From positions 1,691,501 through 1,755,500 of the forward strand of contig JADANN010000197.1 in the NCBI GenBank assembly GCA_018806985.1: a stretch of 64,000 nt of DNA. Direction: 5' to 3'. Below, piece after piece: positions 24,701 through 33,344 of this stretch; position 1 is the stretch's first letter, and every line of letters begins with the position of its first letter. The translations under genes and the position numbers were made by a program. The DNA comes from Angiostrongylus vasorum. Taxonomy: Eukaryota; Nematoda; Chromadorea; Rhabditida; Metastrongylidae. The notes under the pieces are model-generated. The model was not told where the DNA came from, did no database searches, and worked only from the letters and a program-made list of their open reading frames with translations.

Positions 24701-27700
24701 CCCCATTCTCCAAATATTAGGACAAAATCCTTGTTCTTGTTTGTCTCGGAATAATAAGAACTATTTGCCTCCTTCATTAAACTTGTCAGAATCACGGGAT
24801 GGAATAGCTTATTTAAAAAAACTCTGCAGTTTCTGGATTAGTTGCAAGGTGGCCGTGGGCTTGACAAGCATATTTGCTTCTGATTGCATTTACTGGAGCT
24901 CCTATCGCAAAGTAAAACTATGGAGACAAAGTTATTCGTTACTTTGACAAGAACACTCTATTGGATTTATAAACAAATGACTTGTAAGTCTCCTTAAATT
25001 TGTTCTCAAATTTCATGCTGACAGAATACTTAATGAGTTTCCGTTCGTCAGTGATCGAATGGTGGATGATTTTAATTCTGTTCCAAAATAATCAGCCTAG
25101 CCACATTTTTTTGAAAGAAGATGAAAGACTCAAAGAATAGATACCTAAGGAAAGAAAAGATATTATGTTAATGAACTATGAAATTACAAGTTCAGCGAAG
25201 CTTTTTCAAAATTGCGAGGACAGTTCAGTCGGTACCAAGAAGGCCCATGTAGAAGTATGAACCTACGTTGGTAAAGTATGGTAAACAGGTTGTAGCCGCT
25301 CGTAGATCTTAAACGAAAGCACCCGCCCGGCTAGGCGTGATACTGTAATCCGATGTAAGTAGATTGGAGCAGGGTTCACACGGATCCTACCGGATAACAA
25401 CGATGAGAAATACATAATATACCTAAAAAACCATGTTTTTGATGATTTCATCAAAAATGTTGTGCTATAGAAATGTTGAAGAACAGAAACAACATCCTAA
25501 TACAGTAAGAAGAGAAGCTCCGCACAGAAAATTGATGACTTACAACTTGACAAAAACCAAAAATTACACGGGATTCTAAAAAAGATAAAGAGCTCTCGTG
25601 ACTACTGCCGTAGATAAAACGAACTAGGACAGGAGGTCTGCAAAAAAGAGATGAATTGACAGAAGATAGCCTGCATTTCGAATTTTGCCTATGTTCCTTA
25701 AATATTGCATCGAGGCGTCGCGCTCAAAAATAAGTGTATTTTGTCACGAATGGGTCAAGTGCTCGCCTCATATGAGAAGGTTGTCCATTGGTGCCCATGT
25801 AGTTGTCGGCGAATCGCTTCATGTCGAAACGTTCCTCGACGTATTCCTCACTAAAATACAACCACTCGAGAATTATGTCTGTATTCTTGAATACTTGATT
25901 AGCCCCTCTTCGTCCTAAATATCAAAATAATCATGTGGATTCCGACACAATTCCCATTTGATAGGAGATTTCCTAGGTGAGTAAATTTATCTTTCCTTGG
26001 AGTTTCGAAAACGCTACTGGAGTTCTGTCAATTCATCACCATTTACCAGCTAACCTTACTGTTCTCAGAACAGCAACGACTCCACACAGTGGTTTACTTT
26101 TACCTGACGTAACGGATGGGATTGTGGAACGCAGTCTCATCTGAGGTAACCAAGCTAATGTGGAATTCCCGTTGCACATCGCGATTCGGCATTCACGAAC
26201 ACATCAACAATCATTTGAGCAACATTTGAAGAGAAACATATTTAGACCTAATACCTTCGTATTCTTTCCTTGATAAGCTTACACAAGGTTGATAGCAATC
26301 TTTATTTGGCTAACGTTTTGAAGACTTCGTCTTCATTAGAGCAGATGAACCGAGTCGATGTGCCACAGAAAGAATACATGTTAATTACTTATCCCGACGT
26401 CAAAGGAACGTCGGTTTTGGAATATGGTATCTTCCCGCGCATCGCATACAACAGTGGTTCTCAGAACGGAACAATAATATTGAAACCGAAAAATATGAAT
26501 TTAAACGGTTTCAATTCTAGTTGCGGTCATCGAAAATACACCTCCGTCTGATCCACATCGTGGTGAAGACCTGGATACGCCCTTGCAAGGTTACGCCAGG
26601 ACCCCAGGGAGGACCAAGTTGCACGACCAGCAATAGGCCAGCCTCAGTACCCCGCACACTGGGTGCTCCCGTCTATAAAGTCGGGCGGTGAGACGACCGG
26701 TGAAAGGCCAGAAAATCTCGGGTTACGCAGGACGTCACTGGAACCGGATCTAACGAACACACGCACAACACGCCATGGAGATTGTTTCTTACTATGCGCG
26801 TATAATGCCAGAACGCTCTCCACAGACGCCGATCTTCACGCTCTTCTTGTAGCCACAGATCGCATTAAATTTCACGTGATGGCATTAGAAGAAACAAAAA
26901 ATCAAGAAGACCGACATACGCCAACTAAACAACGGGACTCCTGTGATCCGTGGAGAAAAGGCCCCATCACGAAATGTCGGCGGCGTAGGCTTTGTCGTCC
27001 ACCCGTCCATCTCGTCGACTCATACGAGATCCTTTCCCCTCTCATAGCCGTCCGTCCACCGTCTTCAACTGCCGCATCATAAGAAGATCACTATCACCAA
27101 CTGCTCCTCAGCGACCGACGCAGCTGATAAGTACGAATTAAATGCGTCCTACTATCGGTTGGAGAAAGTCATCCGCAATGATAAAGCATATCATAAACTT
27201 GTTGTCGGAGACTTCAACGCTAGAATAGGAAAGGCCAACGACAGCGAATACAGGATCGGAAATTTTGGATTAGGGAGACAGAAATGAGAATGGAAACCGT
27301 CTCTCAGGACTCCTGTCAGCAGCACGTCTCTTCCACGTCAACTCGTTTTTCCACAAGAAAGAAAGCCGCCGCTGGACATGGGAGTCTCCCAACGGCATGA
27401 CTCATGCGGAGATCGACCATATTCTGACAAACAGAAGATGGTGCCTACTTGACACATCGGTAGTCCCGTCATTCTGCACTGGTTCCGATCACCGCCTTCT
27501 TCGCGCGAAAGATTCGATTCAGCCGCAAGCTGGAAAAGAAGTCTCTTCGTCGACCACGAGGAAAAAGTCTAGCTGTATACGACGAGAACATTCTGAACGA
27601 AGTCCTATCCAAACGTGACTGGCAGATTAAAGAAGACCCGACCGAAGACTACGAGCTGCTTGTCGAAAGACTGAAAAGCTGCGCCGAATTCGCCTCAGTT

Positions 27701-30700
27701 CCTCTAGCAAGAAAATCGGATCGCATCTCCGTCACTACTAAGGAGTTGCTCGAAAAGGGAAGGAAACTGAATTTTGATACTACTGCATCACGTTTGACAT
27801 GGGCTAGTAAAAAATGCCAGCTGCAGAATAGCTTTGCAGGAAGATCTACAACGGTACAGGCAGAAGAAACTACTGGAAGCAGCAGAGAAAACAAGCAGTC
27901 TGAAAAAATGCCGTTGGGACTTGTGTGACTATAATGTTCCGCTGTCAGCTCTGATCAAAGAAGATGGGATCGTCAAAAGTTCCCGCCATGATATGGAATT
28001 AATAGCGGAAACGTTCTACACCAACCTTTTCCGTTCCACAATCCCCGTCCCAGACCCTAATATCCCCGCTGGCGAAAAAACCACCTGGAATTCTTCCTCG
28101 GAGGTTCGAGTAGCGATAGAAAGCATGAAAAGAGGCACAGCTCCAGGACCAGATAATTGCACCGCCGGCTTTTTTAGAGCTGGAGGCCACAATTTACATG
28201 TACTTCTCGCAAATCATATGACAGCTTACCTTCAAAACGAAAAAATCCCAGACCAGTGGAGGACGTCGCGTATGTCATCCTACCCATGAAAAGGAGACCG
28301 AAGCGATCTTCGTAACTATCGTCCCATATACTTGTTGAGTGTACTTTGCAAGTTCTTCACGATGATTATCCTCTTGCGCATATCAAGGACATTGGATGAG
28401 ACGGAACCAGTCGAGCAAGCAGGATTTCGGAAAGGATTTTGCTGTATGGACCACATCCAAACCGTGTCCAGGGTCATCGAAGTTTGTCGGGAATACCACT
28501 TGCCTCTAGTCCTAACCCTTGTCGACTATGAAAAAGCGTTTGACGGTGTCGAAACGTATGCAATCCTATCAGCGCTCGTGGACCAAGGAATGGACCTGTC
28601 CTATATAAGAACTCTGTGCGACTGTTATCGGAACTGCACTACGAAAATACAGGTTTTCCATCGACCTTTTACCATACCCATTGGAAAAGGGGTTTGACAG
28701 GGCGACACAGTATCGCCAAAGCTGTTAAGTGCCGCAATGCAGTGGATAACGAGGTCACTCGAATGGCATGAGAAAGGCACACGTATTGATGGAAAAATTC
28801 CTATCAAACCTTCGTTTTGCCGACGACATTGTCATCTTCTCAAGAAGTACTAGCGAAGCAGAGATGATGATGAACGAGCTCAACGAAGCGGGGGAAAAAG
28901 ATCGGACTTCACATAAATCGAAAGAACACCCAGTTCAAGAAAAAACACATGGTGAGAAGGCGAAAAAATTGAATTGGATGGCTCTCTCATTGCAGAGACC
29001 ACCGCGTACGTATACCTCGGGCGATGAATGAACGTGGAAAACAACATGAAGGAGGAATTAGATAGAAGAAGGAAAGGAACTTTGGCCGCATTCGGGCCTT
29101 TGAAAGAAGCCACCGACCATATGAAGAACCCGAAAATCCGCGCTGGTCTCTTCGATTCTACGGTCCTCCAGCGCTTTGCTATGCTGCGGAGACGTGGGTT
29201 GATACTTCACCTACGTCAAGAATGCTTCGCACTACTCACAGAGCGCTTGAGCGATGTCTTCTGAAATAAAACCGGCACTCTTAATATCTAGCCGGAATGC
29301 GAAGCTCTGACCTTCGAAGTCTGTCACATCTTCGAGATCCAGGCATCGATAGCCAACCATAGATGGGCTGGTCACATAATGAGAAGAACGAAAGTCATAT
29401 GGACGAAAAGAACAGTAGAGTAGACTTTAAGAGAATGCAAACGTCCCCCAGGACGACCACCTTAACGTTGGGCGGACGTGTTCGCAAACAAAGTTAATCA
29501 GCTGTACCCGCAGCTGCAGTTGTTTTACAGATCACGGTATGAGACTCGCAAGCGCTACCATGCTCGAACAAGACCACCACCATGGACTACGATTGCGAGA
29601 GAAGGGAACGAATGGCATATGTGCTGGGGTCCGCACAGCTCGTGAAGACGGACCGTCCAAGTATCCAAGTAAGTAATTCTAGTTGCTGTTTATTTTTTTC
29701 ATGCCAAAGTACGATGTAAACTATTATCACAAAAATGATGAGATATGAGCAAAGCTGGGAAGCTCAGTCGGACTTATTATCCACGATTACCCTTACCGGA
29801 GAGTCACATGCTATCCACCAAACCGACCGAAGCCTTTGCTTTGACTCCCTCTCAGCCATGTTTTCATCGGAAGCGCACTGATATAGTGCACCGAGATAGT
29901 AAGTCCACGTTAAGGGAAATCGCGGAACAGAAAGCCAGCTGAGATTACGAGTTTTGCTTATATCTCAACATCTCTGTAACTATATAAACTTAAGCTTATC
30001 ATTTACATAAAATTACAAATTTTCTAGGGACAGAAAAAAATTGCTTTGCCTTAGAAAAACTATTCTTGAAATCTCTGGACAAAAAAAAGAGATAAACCCC
30101 TATTTTTTTCAGAGGAAAAAAAAATTAGTTGCAGATTCTTCTAAAGACTCTAAGATTATAGTTCTCCTCTCTTTATTGAGTGTGCGTAGCGCAGTGGTTA
30201 CAGCTGCGCTGCAATACTCATGGGATCAATCCTGGACCACAAGTTCACCAATCCTTCCATCTATCCTGGGTCGGCGAATTGGTATTAGACTTGTCTGGGA
30301 GGATAACAACACTGGCTCGATACATCGGTAGGCCACAGCAAGTCACCAACGGTACTTAATGAACTCGAATGCCTGGCGCATTCTTCAGGGGATTGATCAA
30401 CGCCCTCAGCACTATCCTTTTTTATCCTCTATCACTACATATAAAAAAAAAGGATCCTTAGATGCCGAAGAAGCGAAAATATGGTTACAAATAAAAGTGG
30501 TAAAGTTCTTCTTCGTGACTGAAGAAATGGCGTGAAGCTCGCATTTACGACATGTTTACTATATTGTTTGGAAATTCCAGTATAATAGAAAGATTTCCTA
30601 CTGATATTTCGTCAACTACGTCGATGAGCGTCGGCAAACTAGTACGCGACTTGTCTGGGAGGATAGTGGCATTGGCTCGATACGTCGGCAGGCCACCGCG

Positions 30701-33129
30701 AGTCATTGTAAAGGCCATATATGCATTCAGTCACCTCCTAACGACACTTAATGAAGTTGCATGCATGGCGCATCCCTCAGGGGATTGATCAACGTCGAGA
30801 GCTCTATTCTTTTTTATCTGAACTCTAAACCACCGCTGCAGAAAGTACACAATCCCAAACGAATGGTGCACTCTCTACAAAAGAAAAAAAAAGATATTCC
30901 CAGTGGTTTCGGATAATACGTAGGATTTTGGGAGTAATATATTCGCATGACTAAAATGAATATGGAGGAATTTCTGGCTTTTTTATGGTATTGCACCGAA
31001 AATATGATGCTTTTCTTCCCATGTGGGACGCTGGTGTACCTGAGTTACTCTATAACTGACGACACCCCCCAAGTAGTACAGCATATTGCTTAGTTACTTT
31101 TTTGCTTCATCCCGAAATCATTTTAACCAAGCAGTTCTCTTTCTACACAATTGTGTGTATTACCAGCCAGCAAAATTGCTTGTTGACATAAAGTCTATCA
31201 AAGTGGTCATTAATGATTGCATCAGGAATGGTGCCACAATGGTAAGCAAGAATTCTGTCTTCCATTAGGGTTTTGCAGATATCTCAGCTTTATTGTGGTT
31301 GTCTTCCCTTAGTTCCTTCAAGTAGTCACTCTTTTTCTTTCAACGAGTTGCACTTATTTTATACAGTATTTATGTAACATACAGAACAAAAGAAGACAGA
31401 CCAGCTGAACTCACTTGCTGCAGATTGCGTTGTAGTGCATAAAAGCTGACAATACCACCGCGGCCCGACTTCGGTCACCCTTAAATGATTAATACTCTGT
31501 GTAAGTTGTATTTACATAAGTAGTACTTATATCTTAAAAACTACCAGCCCTCTTAGCAACTAACAAGTTGGTTGTCAAATCTAACTTTTGATAAACAAAT
31601 AGTCCTCAAACGGTTAGTTCCATGGATGACAGCTATAAGGGAAAACAGCTAAAATAATGCTGCGGCCTTGGTGTCACATGATGGATGGCTGGTCCCCTAA
31701 GTATCTATAAACGTAATCCTAATGGGTTGTCAATTTTATGTACTATAATTTATTTATATGATCTTATAAACTGGTCTTCTTAAGCTGATGCGAGGTTGGT
31801 ATAGGTGTTCGTTGTCGTTGTTGTTCTCGGTGTCGTTGCTGTTTGTGTTGTTGATCGATGGCTGAAGTTTCGGCGATTTCGCCTTCCTTACAGCTGTGCT
31901 GCTACGAGTGGGATCCATTTGTAGTACGGGAAAGTCCCATTCGTAACAGCACGGCTCTAAGGAAAGCGAAATCGCCGAAACGTCAGCCATCGACCAACAA
32001 CACCAACAGCAACGACACCGAGAACAACAACGACAACGAAGACCTATACCAACCTCGCATCAGCTTAAGATCAGTTTACAAGAACATATAAATAAATATA
32101 TCAACTATCTATTCCGAAGTTTATAGAAAGTCGGACTATTGAATTCTTTATGTACTATGTTGGCCAATCTCGCTCCTCACTAACGTGTAACATTTTAGAG
32201 AAAAAAACGATTTCCAAAAGTGTCTCTCATTCTATTGATTTTTAAGCTGAATCTATGCACTGCAGCACATCCTCAACCACTGTGCTTCTCCCACTAGACT
32301 GAGTAATCACCATGAAGAACGAAGACACAAGCCAATATAGAAAGTCTTGTCCAATGTAGAAATACTTGGTCGGCACGTATTGAAGAAGAGTTACGCGGTT
32401 GCCAGCACAATTCCTAGCAGTATTTTTATAGTTGGGCATAATTTCTCACCCATATTTGCGAAAAAAGCCGTTCTAGGGTGTTCCACCTATGAAAGCGAAA
32501 GCATGTTTTCAGCCTTGTTCTTAGGCCCTTTTTCAAAATTAGAGTAAGTACAGCTAGTGATCACTTGTAGCTGTAGTAACTTAAGAAAACATCAGAACGA
32601 TCATATAGCTTCTTCAGCAAAAACATATCGTCATTCTCGATGGATTTGGAGACCTACTTTGCAGTGAATCACAATCACATTTTGGTTGTTCGCCAAGAGC
32701 CACTGCTCGAACTGTTTGCAAATGGCGCACAATCGGTCGAGAGGCGGGGCTAATCGCGCAGGCCAACCACTGTTCTCCGCCGCTAAACACTGGGTTAAGT
32801 CGTGACGAGGTCTTGACACATTCCACACCTGAACTTTGAGATCTTTCATCTGAATCACAAATTTTACGCAACCAATGAAAAAAAATTATTAAATGGTGGA
32901 GAAAAAAAGCAGAAAACAATGAAAGATTTGAAAGGAAATGTTGGAAAAAAAGTGATGAAGAAGTAGCATAGTTTATTCGTGGGGTATTCATTGGCAACAC
33001 ATCAATCTAAATATTTATGTATAAATCCTACCTTATAGTGCTCAAAATGTTTTGTTTTCAATGCCAACGCTGCATTCTTCAGCGAATCGACGTACGCCTT
33101 CTCGCTACCGTCTTCGGGGGAGCAGAGCG
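15570..33129 (-). CDS. tns-1: Tensin-like gene, phosphatase-like and C2 domains (8 exons, partial)
   Basis: Tensins link integrin-associated actin to the membrane at adhesion sites. Their N-terminal half is a PTEN-like phosphatase fold plus C2. Minus-strand exons are 33129-33032, 32828-32658, 31479-31415, 25850-25767, 25422-25267, 19443-19360, 18894-18779 and 15707-15570. All junction phases match: 0, 0, 2, 2, 2, 2, 1. The product reads in family order: NYxVxNLS-like [88 protein letters not shown], and finally DSYEDF, matching the DSYDNF element after the C2 domain in vertebrate tensins. About 304 residues are covered. The initiator exon and the SH2/PTB C-terminus are not identified. Introns of 203-5,823 bp are packed with repeats. 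The nematode symbol is used by family. Auxilin/GAK and PTEN are less likely because of the tensin-specific C2 and DSYEDF segment. Confidence 0.92.
15885..16170. mobile_element. SINE-B inverted pair, diverged
   Basis: The left part is a minus-strand family B head (GAACCCGCGATTACCCTTTC, ATCAGCAATCAACG). The right part is a plus-strand tail (CACATAATACCCTGTTATG, TAAATAAAAAGCTAA). Confidence 0.55.
16190..16470 (+). mobile_element. SINE-B copy
   Basis: 5' block TGTGCTCTCCAGATCAT and GATGATTGCTG, tRNA-like GTGGTGGATAGCACGTG with box B-like GCGGGTTCGAAATT, and tail GACAGTAAATAAAAAATTAA. Confidence 0.65.
16471..17550. other. No supported gene
   Basis: Frames at 16481-16810 and 16678-16917 on the plus strand overlap and match nothing recognisable. 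The rest is AT-rich. Confidence 0.4.
17551..17830 (+). mobile_element. SINE-A copy in tensin intron
   Basis: TGTAGCGCAGTGGTCGAAGG head, GGATCAATCCCCGCG box B, and tail GAGAGCTTTATGCTTTAT. The unit is about 280 bp. Confidence 0.85.
17930..18175 (-). other. Open frame within tensin intron 7
   Basis: 81-codon minus-strand frame, same strand as tensin, with a charged protein-like end ([20 protein letters not shown]) and a stop. The flanking exon phases (1 to 1) join without it, so it would have to be an alternative terminal exon. Unproven. Confidence 0.22.
18779..18894 (-). CDS. tns-1: Tensin exon: middle of C2 domain
   Basis: 116 nt. Acceptor AAATTTTAG, donor GCAG|GTTTGA. It encodes [18 protein letters not shown] and [11 protein letters not shown], matching RDVIFRVQFHTCAI and GKEDLDDAF of tensins. 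Enters phase 2, exits phase 1. Confidence 0.93.
19360..19443 (-). CDS. tns-1: Tensin exon: start of C2 domain core
   Basis: 84 nt. Acceptor TTCATTACAG, donor GAT|GTGAGT. It encodes [20 protein letters not shown] and LIKCHQL, matching the LLLKGDILLKCYHK strand of the tensin C2 domain. Confidence 0.92.
20870..21110 (-). mobile_element. SINE-A-like copy, strongly diverged
   Basis: CTGAGGGATGCACCATGTAT at the tail side and CCTACCGATGTATC in the middle are kept. The head region GGGATCGAAATAGTG and CACACTGTAG is tRNA-like. Confidence 0.5.
22110..22505. mobile_element. SINE-B inverted pair
   Basis: A minus-strand copy (22110-22335, GGACCCCAGGCCAGAACG...ATCAGCAATCACGTATCAAC) is followed by a plus-strand copy. 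The plus copy (22345-22505) has GGTTCGATCTGGTCTGG, TTTTGCAAATACCTCAGCAT and CGCAGTAAGACAAAAGTC. An open frame across 21817-22377 is repeat-derived and starts in an imperfect duplication (CTAATTGTCCTGATTCGACT near 21878 and CTAATTGTTATTATTCGACT near 22060). Confidence 0.65.
22573..22848 (-). mobile_element. SINE-A copy in tensin intron
   Basis: Near-complete, with an AAAGGAAAAAAGGATAAAGC tail on the plus strand and a TGTGGCGCAGTGGTTGGAGG head on the minus strand. Confidence 0.88.
23268..23640 (+). mobile_element. Non-autonomous RTE copy (family D)
   Basis: Begins AATCCTCCCAACGGCTTCC. It has GGTGTCGGGTTGCGATGTAC, TTCCATCAGGAAGCCCAG and TGGCCAGGCTGACC blocks of the RTE 5' region, then jumps to an RTE-like terminus (GATTATGCCTGGGACCGCAC). 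No coding body. Confidence 0.75.
24550..24704 (+). mobile_element. SINE-B copy in tensin intron
   Basis: GGACCCACATGGCATAGCGG, AACGCGTTAGCCCCCGG, GAGTTTTGCAAATATCTTAG and GCAGTAAGTAAAAG mark a complete but short copy. Confidence 0.75.
25267..25422 (-). CDS. tns-1: Tensin exon: phosphatase/C2 boundary
   Basis: 156 nt. Acceptor GGTTTTTTAG, donor AAC|GTAGGT. It encodes [11 protein letters not shown] (tensin YVHYFSGLLSG), PIYLHRITV and [15 protein letters not shown] (tensin LKIYQAMQPVY). Enters and exits in phase 2. Confidence 0.94.
25767..25850 (-). CDS. tns-1: Tensin exon: DMKRF segment, with GC donor
   Basis: 84 nt. Acceptor GTATTTTAG. It encodes [19 protein letters not shown] and NGQPSHM, matching ALDRFAMKRF...GQPSQRR of tensins. 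The exon must end ATGAG|GCGAGC to meet the next exon in frame (AG+G gives Arg). That makes the donor GC instead of GT. Confidence 0.9.
26270..26350 (-). repeat. Penelope terminal relic
   Basis: AGCTTACACAAGGTTGATAG and ATCTTTATTTGGCTAACG as in the second terminal-repeat type. On the minus strand GCTCTAATGAAGACGAAGTC, then TTCAAAACGTTAGC, is a mutated hammerhead (CUAAUGA for CUGAUGA) with helix I GCT/AGC still pairing. Confidence 0.5.
26544..29680 (+). pseudogene. RTE-clade LINE, near full length, decayed
   Basis: RTE elements encode one protein with an APE endonuclease followed by an RT and move by target-primed reverse transcription. In order: CAYNARTLS, then EETK (APE metal ligand), VVGDFNAR near 27210, and GSDHRLL near 27490 (catalytic His). 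The RT part has [26 protein letters not shown] (motif A), [11 protein letters not shown] with a stop replacing Arg (motif B, 28695) and [11 protein letters not shown] (motif C, 28812). C-terminal [12 protein letters not shown] follows. At least five frameshifts or stops separate these blocks. The 3' end is CCGTCCAAGTATCCAAGTAA. It lies antisense within tensin intron 3. Confidence 0.93.
29733..29890 (-). mobile_element. SINE-B copy, diverged
   Basis: Starts about 50 bp after the RTE end: GATGAGATATGAGCAAAGCT, ACGATTACCCTTACCGGAG, and TCACATGCTATCCACC for the reversed tRNA-like head. Confidence 0.5.
30181..30420 (+). mobile_element. SINE-A copy
   Basis: TGCGTAGCGCAGTGGTTACA head, GGATCAATCCTGGACC, and GGGATTGATCAACGCCCTCA, ending TATCCTTTTTTATCC. 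Confidence 0.85.
30630..30812 (+). mobile_element. SINE-A copy, 5'-truncated
   Basis: The tRNA-like head is missing. It starts at the CGTCGGCAAACTAGTACGCG region and runs to GAGAGCTCTATTC. The orientation is the same as the neighbour 210 bp upstream. Confidence 0.8.
31214..31312 (+). mobile_element. SINE-B fragment
   Basis: GGGTTTTGCAGATATCTCAG and TTTATTGTGGTTGTCTT of the family B tail half, about 100 bp below a tensin exon. Confidence 0.5.
31415..31479 (-). CDS. tns-1: Tensin exon: second half of the P-loop
   Basis: 65 nt. Acceptor TTTAAG|GGT, donor AA|GTGAGT. It encodes [20 protein letters not shown], completing HCKGDRSR with the P-loop Arg. Exits in phase 2. Confidence 0.92.
31859..31894 (-). 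ncRNA. Hammerhead-like core, minus arm
   Basis: Mirror of the plus-arm core on the opposite strand: TGTAAGGA at the CUGANGA position, GGCG/CGCC helix II, GAAAC, TTC. Core changes suggest it is inactive. Confidence 0.4.
31953..31988 (+). ncRNA. Hammerhead-like core, plus arm
   Basis: GGCT / AGCC helix I, CTAAGGA (one core change, G to A), helix II around GCGAAATCGCC, then GAAAC and GTC. The core G-to-A change probably disables it. Confidence 0.45.
32658..32828 (-). CDS. tns-1: Tensin exon: phosphatase-like core up to the P-loop
   Basis: 171 nt, 57 codons, phase 0 at both ends (CAG|GTG and AAA|GTAGGT). It encodes [28 protein letters not shown] and VIVIHCK. The WPD-loop position reads W-P-A. 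The exon ends right inside the HCX5R P-loop. Confidence 0.93.
33032..33129 (-). CDS. tns-1: Tensin exon: first phosphatase-like segment
   Basis: Encodes [12 protein letters not shown] through KHFEHYK and ends at AAG|GTAGGA, phase 0. It corresponds to the CFP...SKHGDNY region of tensins. The acceptor could be GGTTTTAG at 33130-33131 (exon starts phase 1) or TTATTGCAG at 33197-33198 (adds 22 codons up to 33196 in the same frame). The R-LVLALC residues just upstream also fit the family (RIIVSIC), so the longer form or a frameshift is possible. Confidence 0.82.
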
Positions 33130-33344
33130 CTAAAACCAAACGATATACGGGAAGTCGATATCCATTACGAACCCTCAGCAATAAGACTTCTTGCTTCTGC
33201 AATAAGCTTCTTCTCTATAAAAATCATTTTGGAGGAGTTTCTGCTGCAGAAACCCTTCAAAGATTTGATTGTTTGCTTTTCCCTTGTGTTGAAGAAATGT
33301 CATCGTTAGAATGGAATTAAAGTTCTCGATATTCTTGCTGAGCA

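Larger units (their letters stand above)
31745..32105. repeat. Penelope terminal repeat palindrome
   Basis: About 360 bp long inverted repeat in tensin intron 2. Each arm is a Penelope terminal repeat: TTTATATGATCTTATAAACT and GATGCGAGGTTGGTATAGGT on the left, ACCTATACCAACCTCGCATC and AACATATAAATAAATATATC on the right. The short centre is near 31922. Both open frames reported across it are artefacts of the symmetry. Confidence 0.85.

Noticed and set aside
31754..32091. Two similar 77-78 codon frames on opposite strands ([10 protein letters not shown] and [10 protein letters not shown])
   Set aside because: They are mirror products of the Penelope palindrome, not genes.
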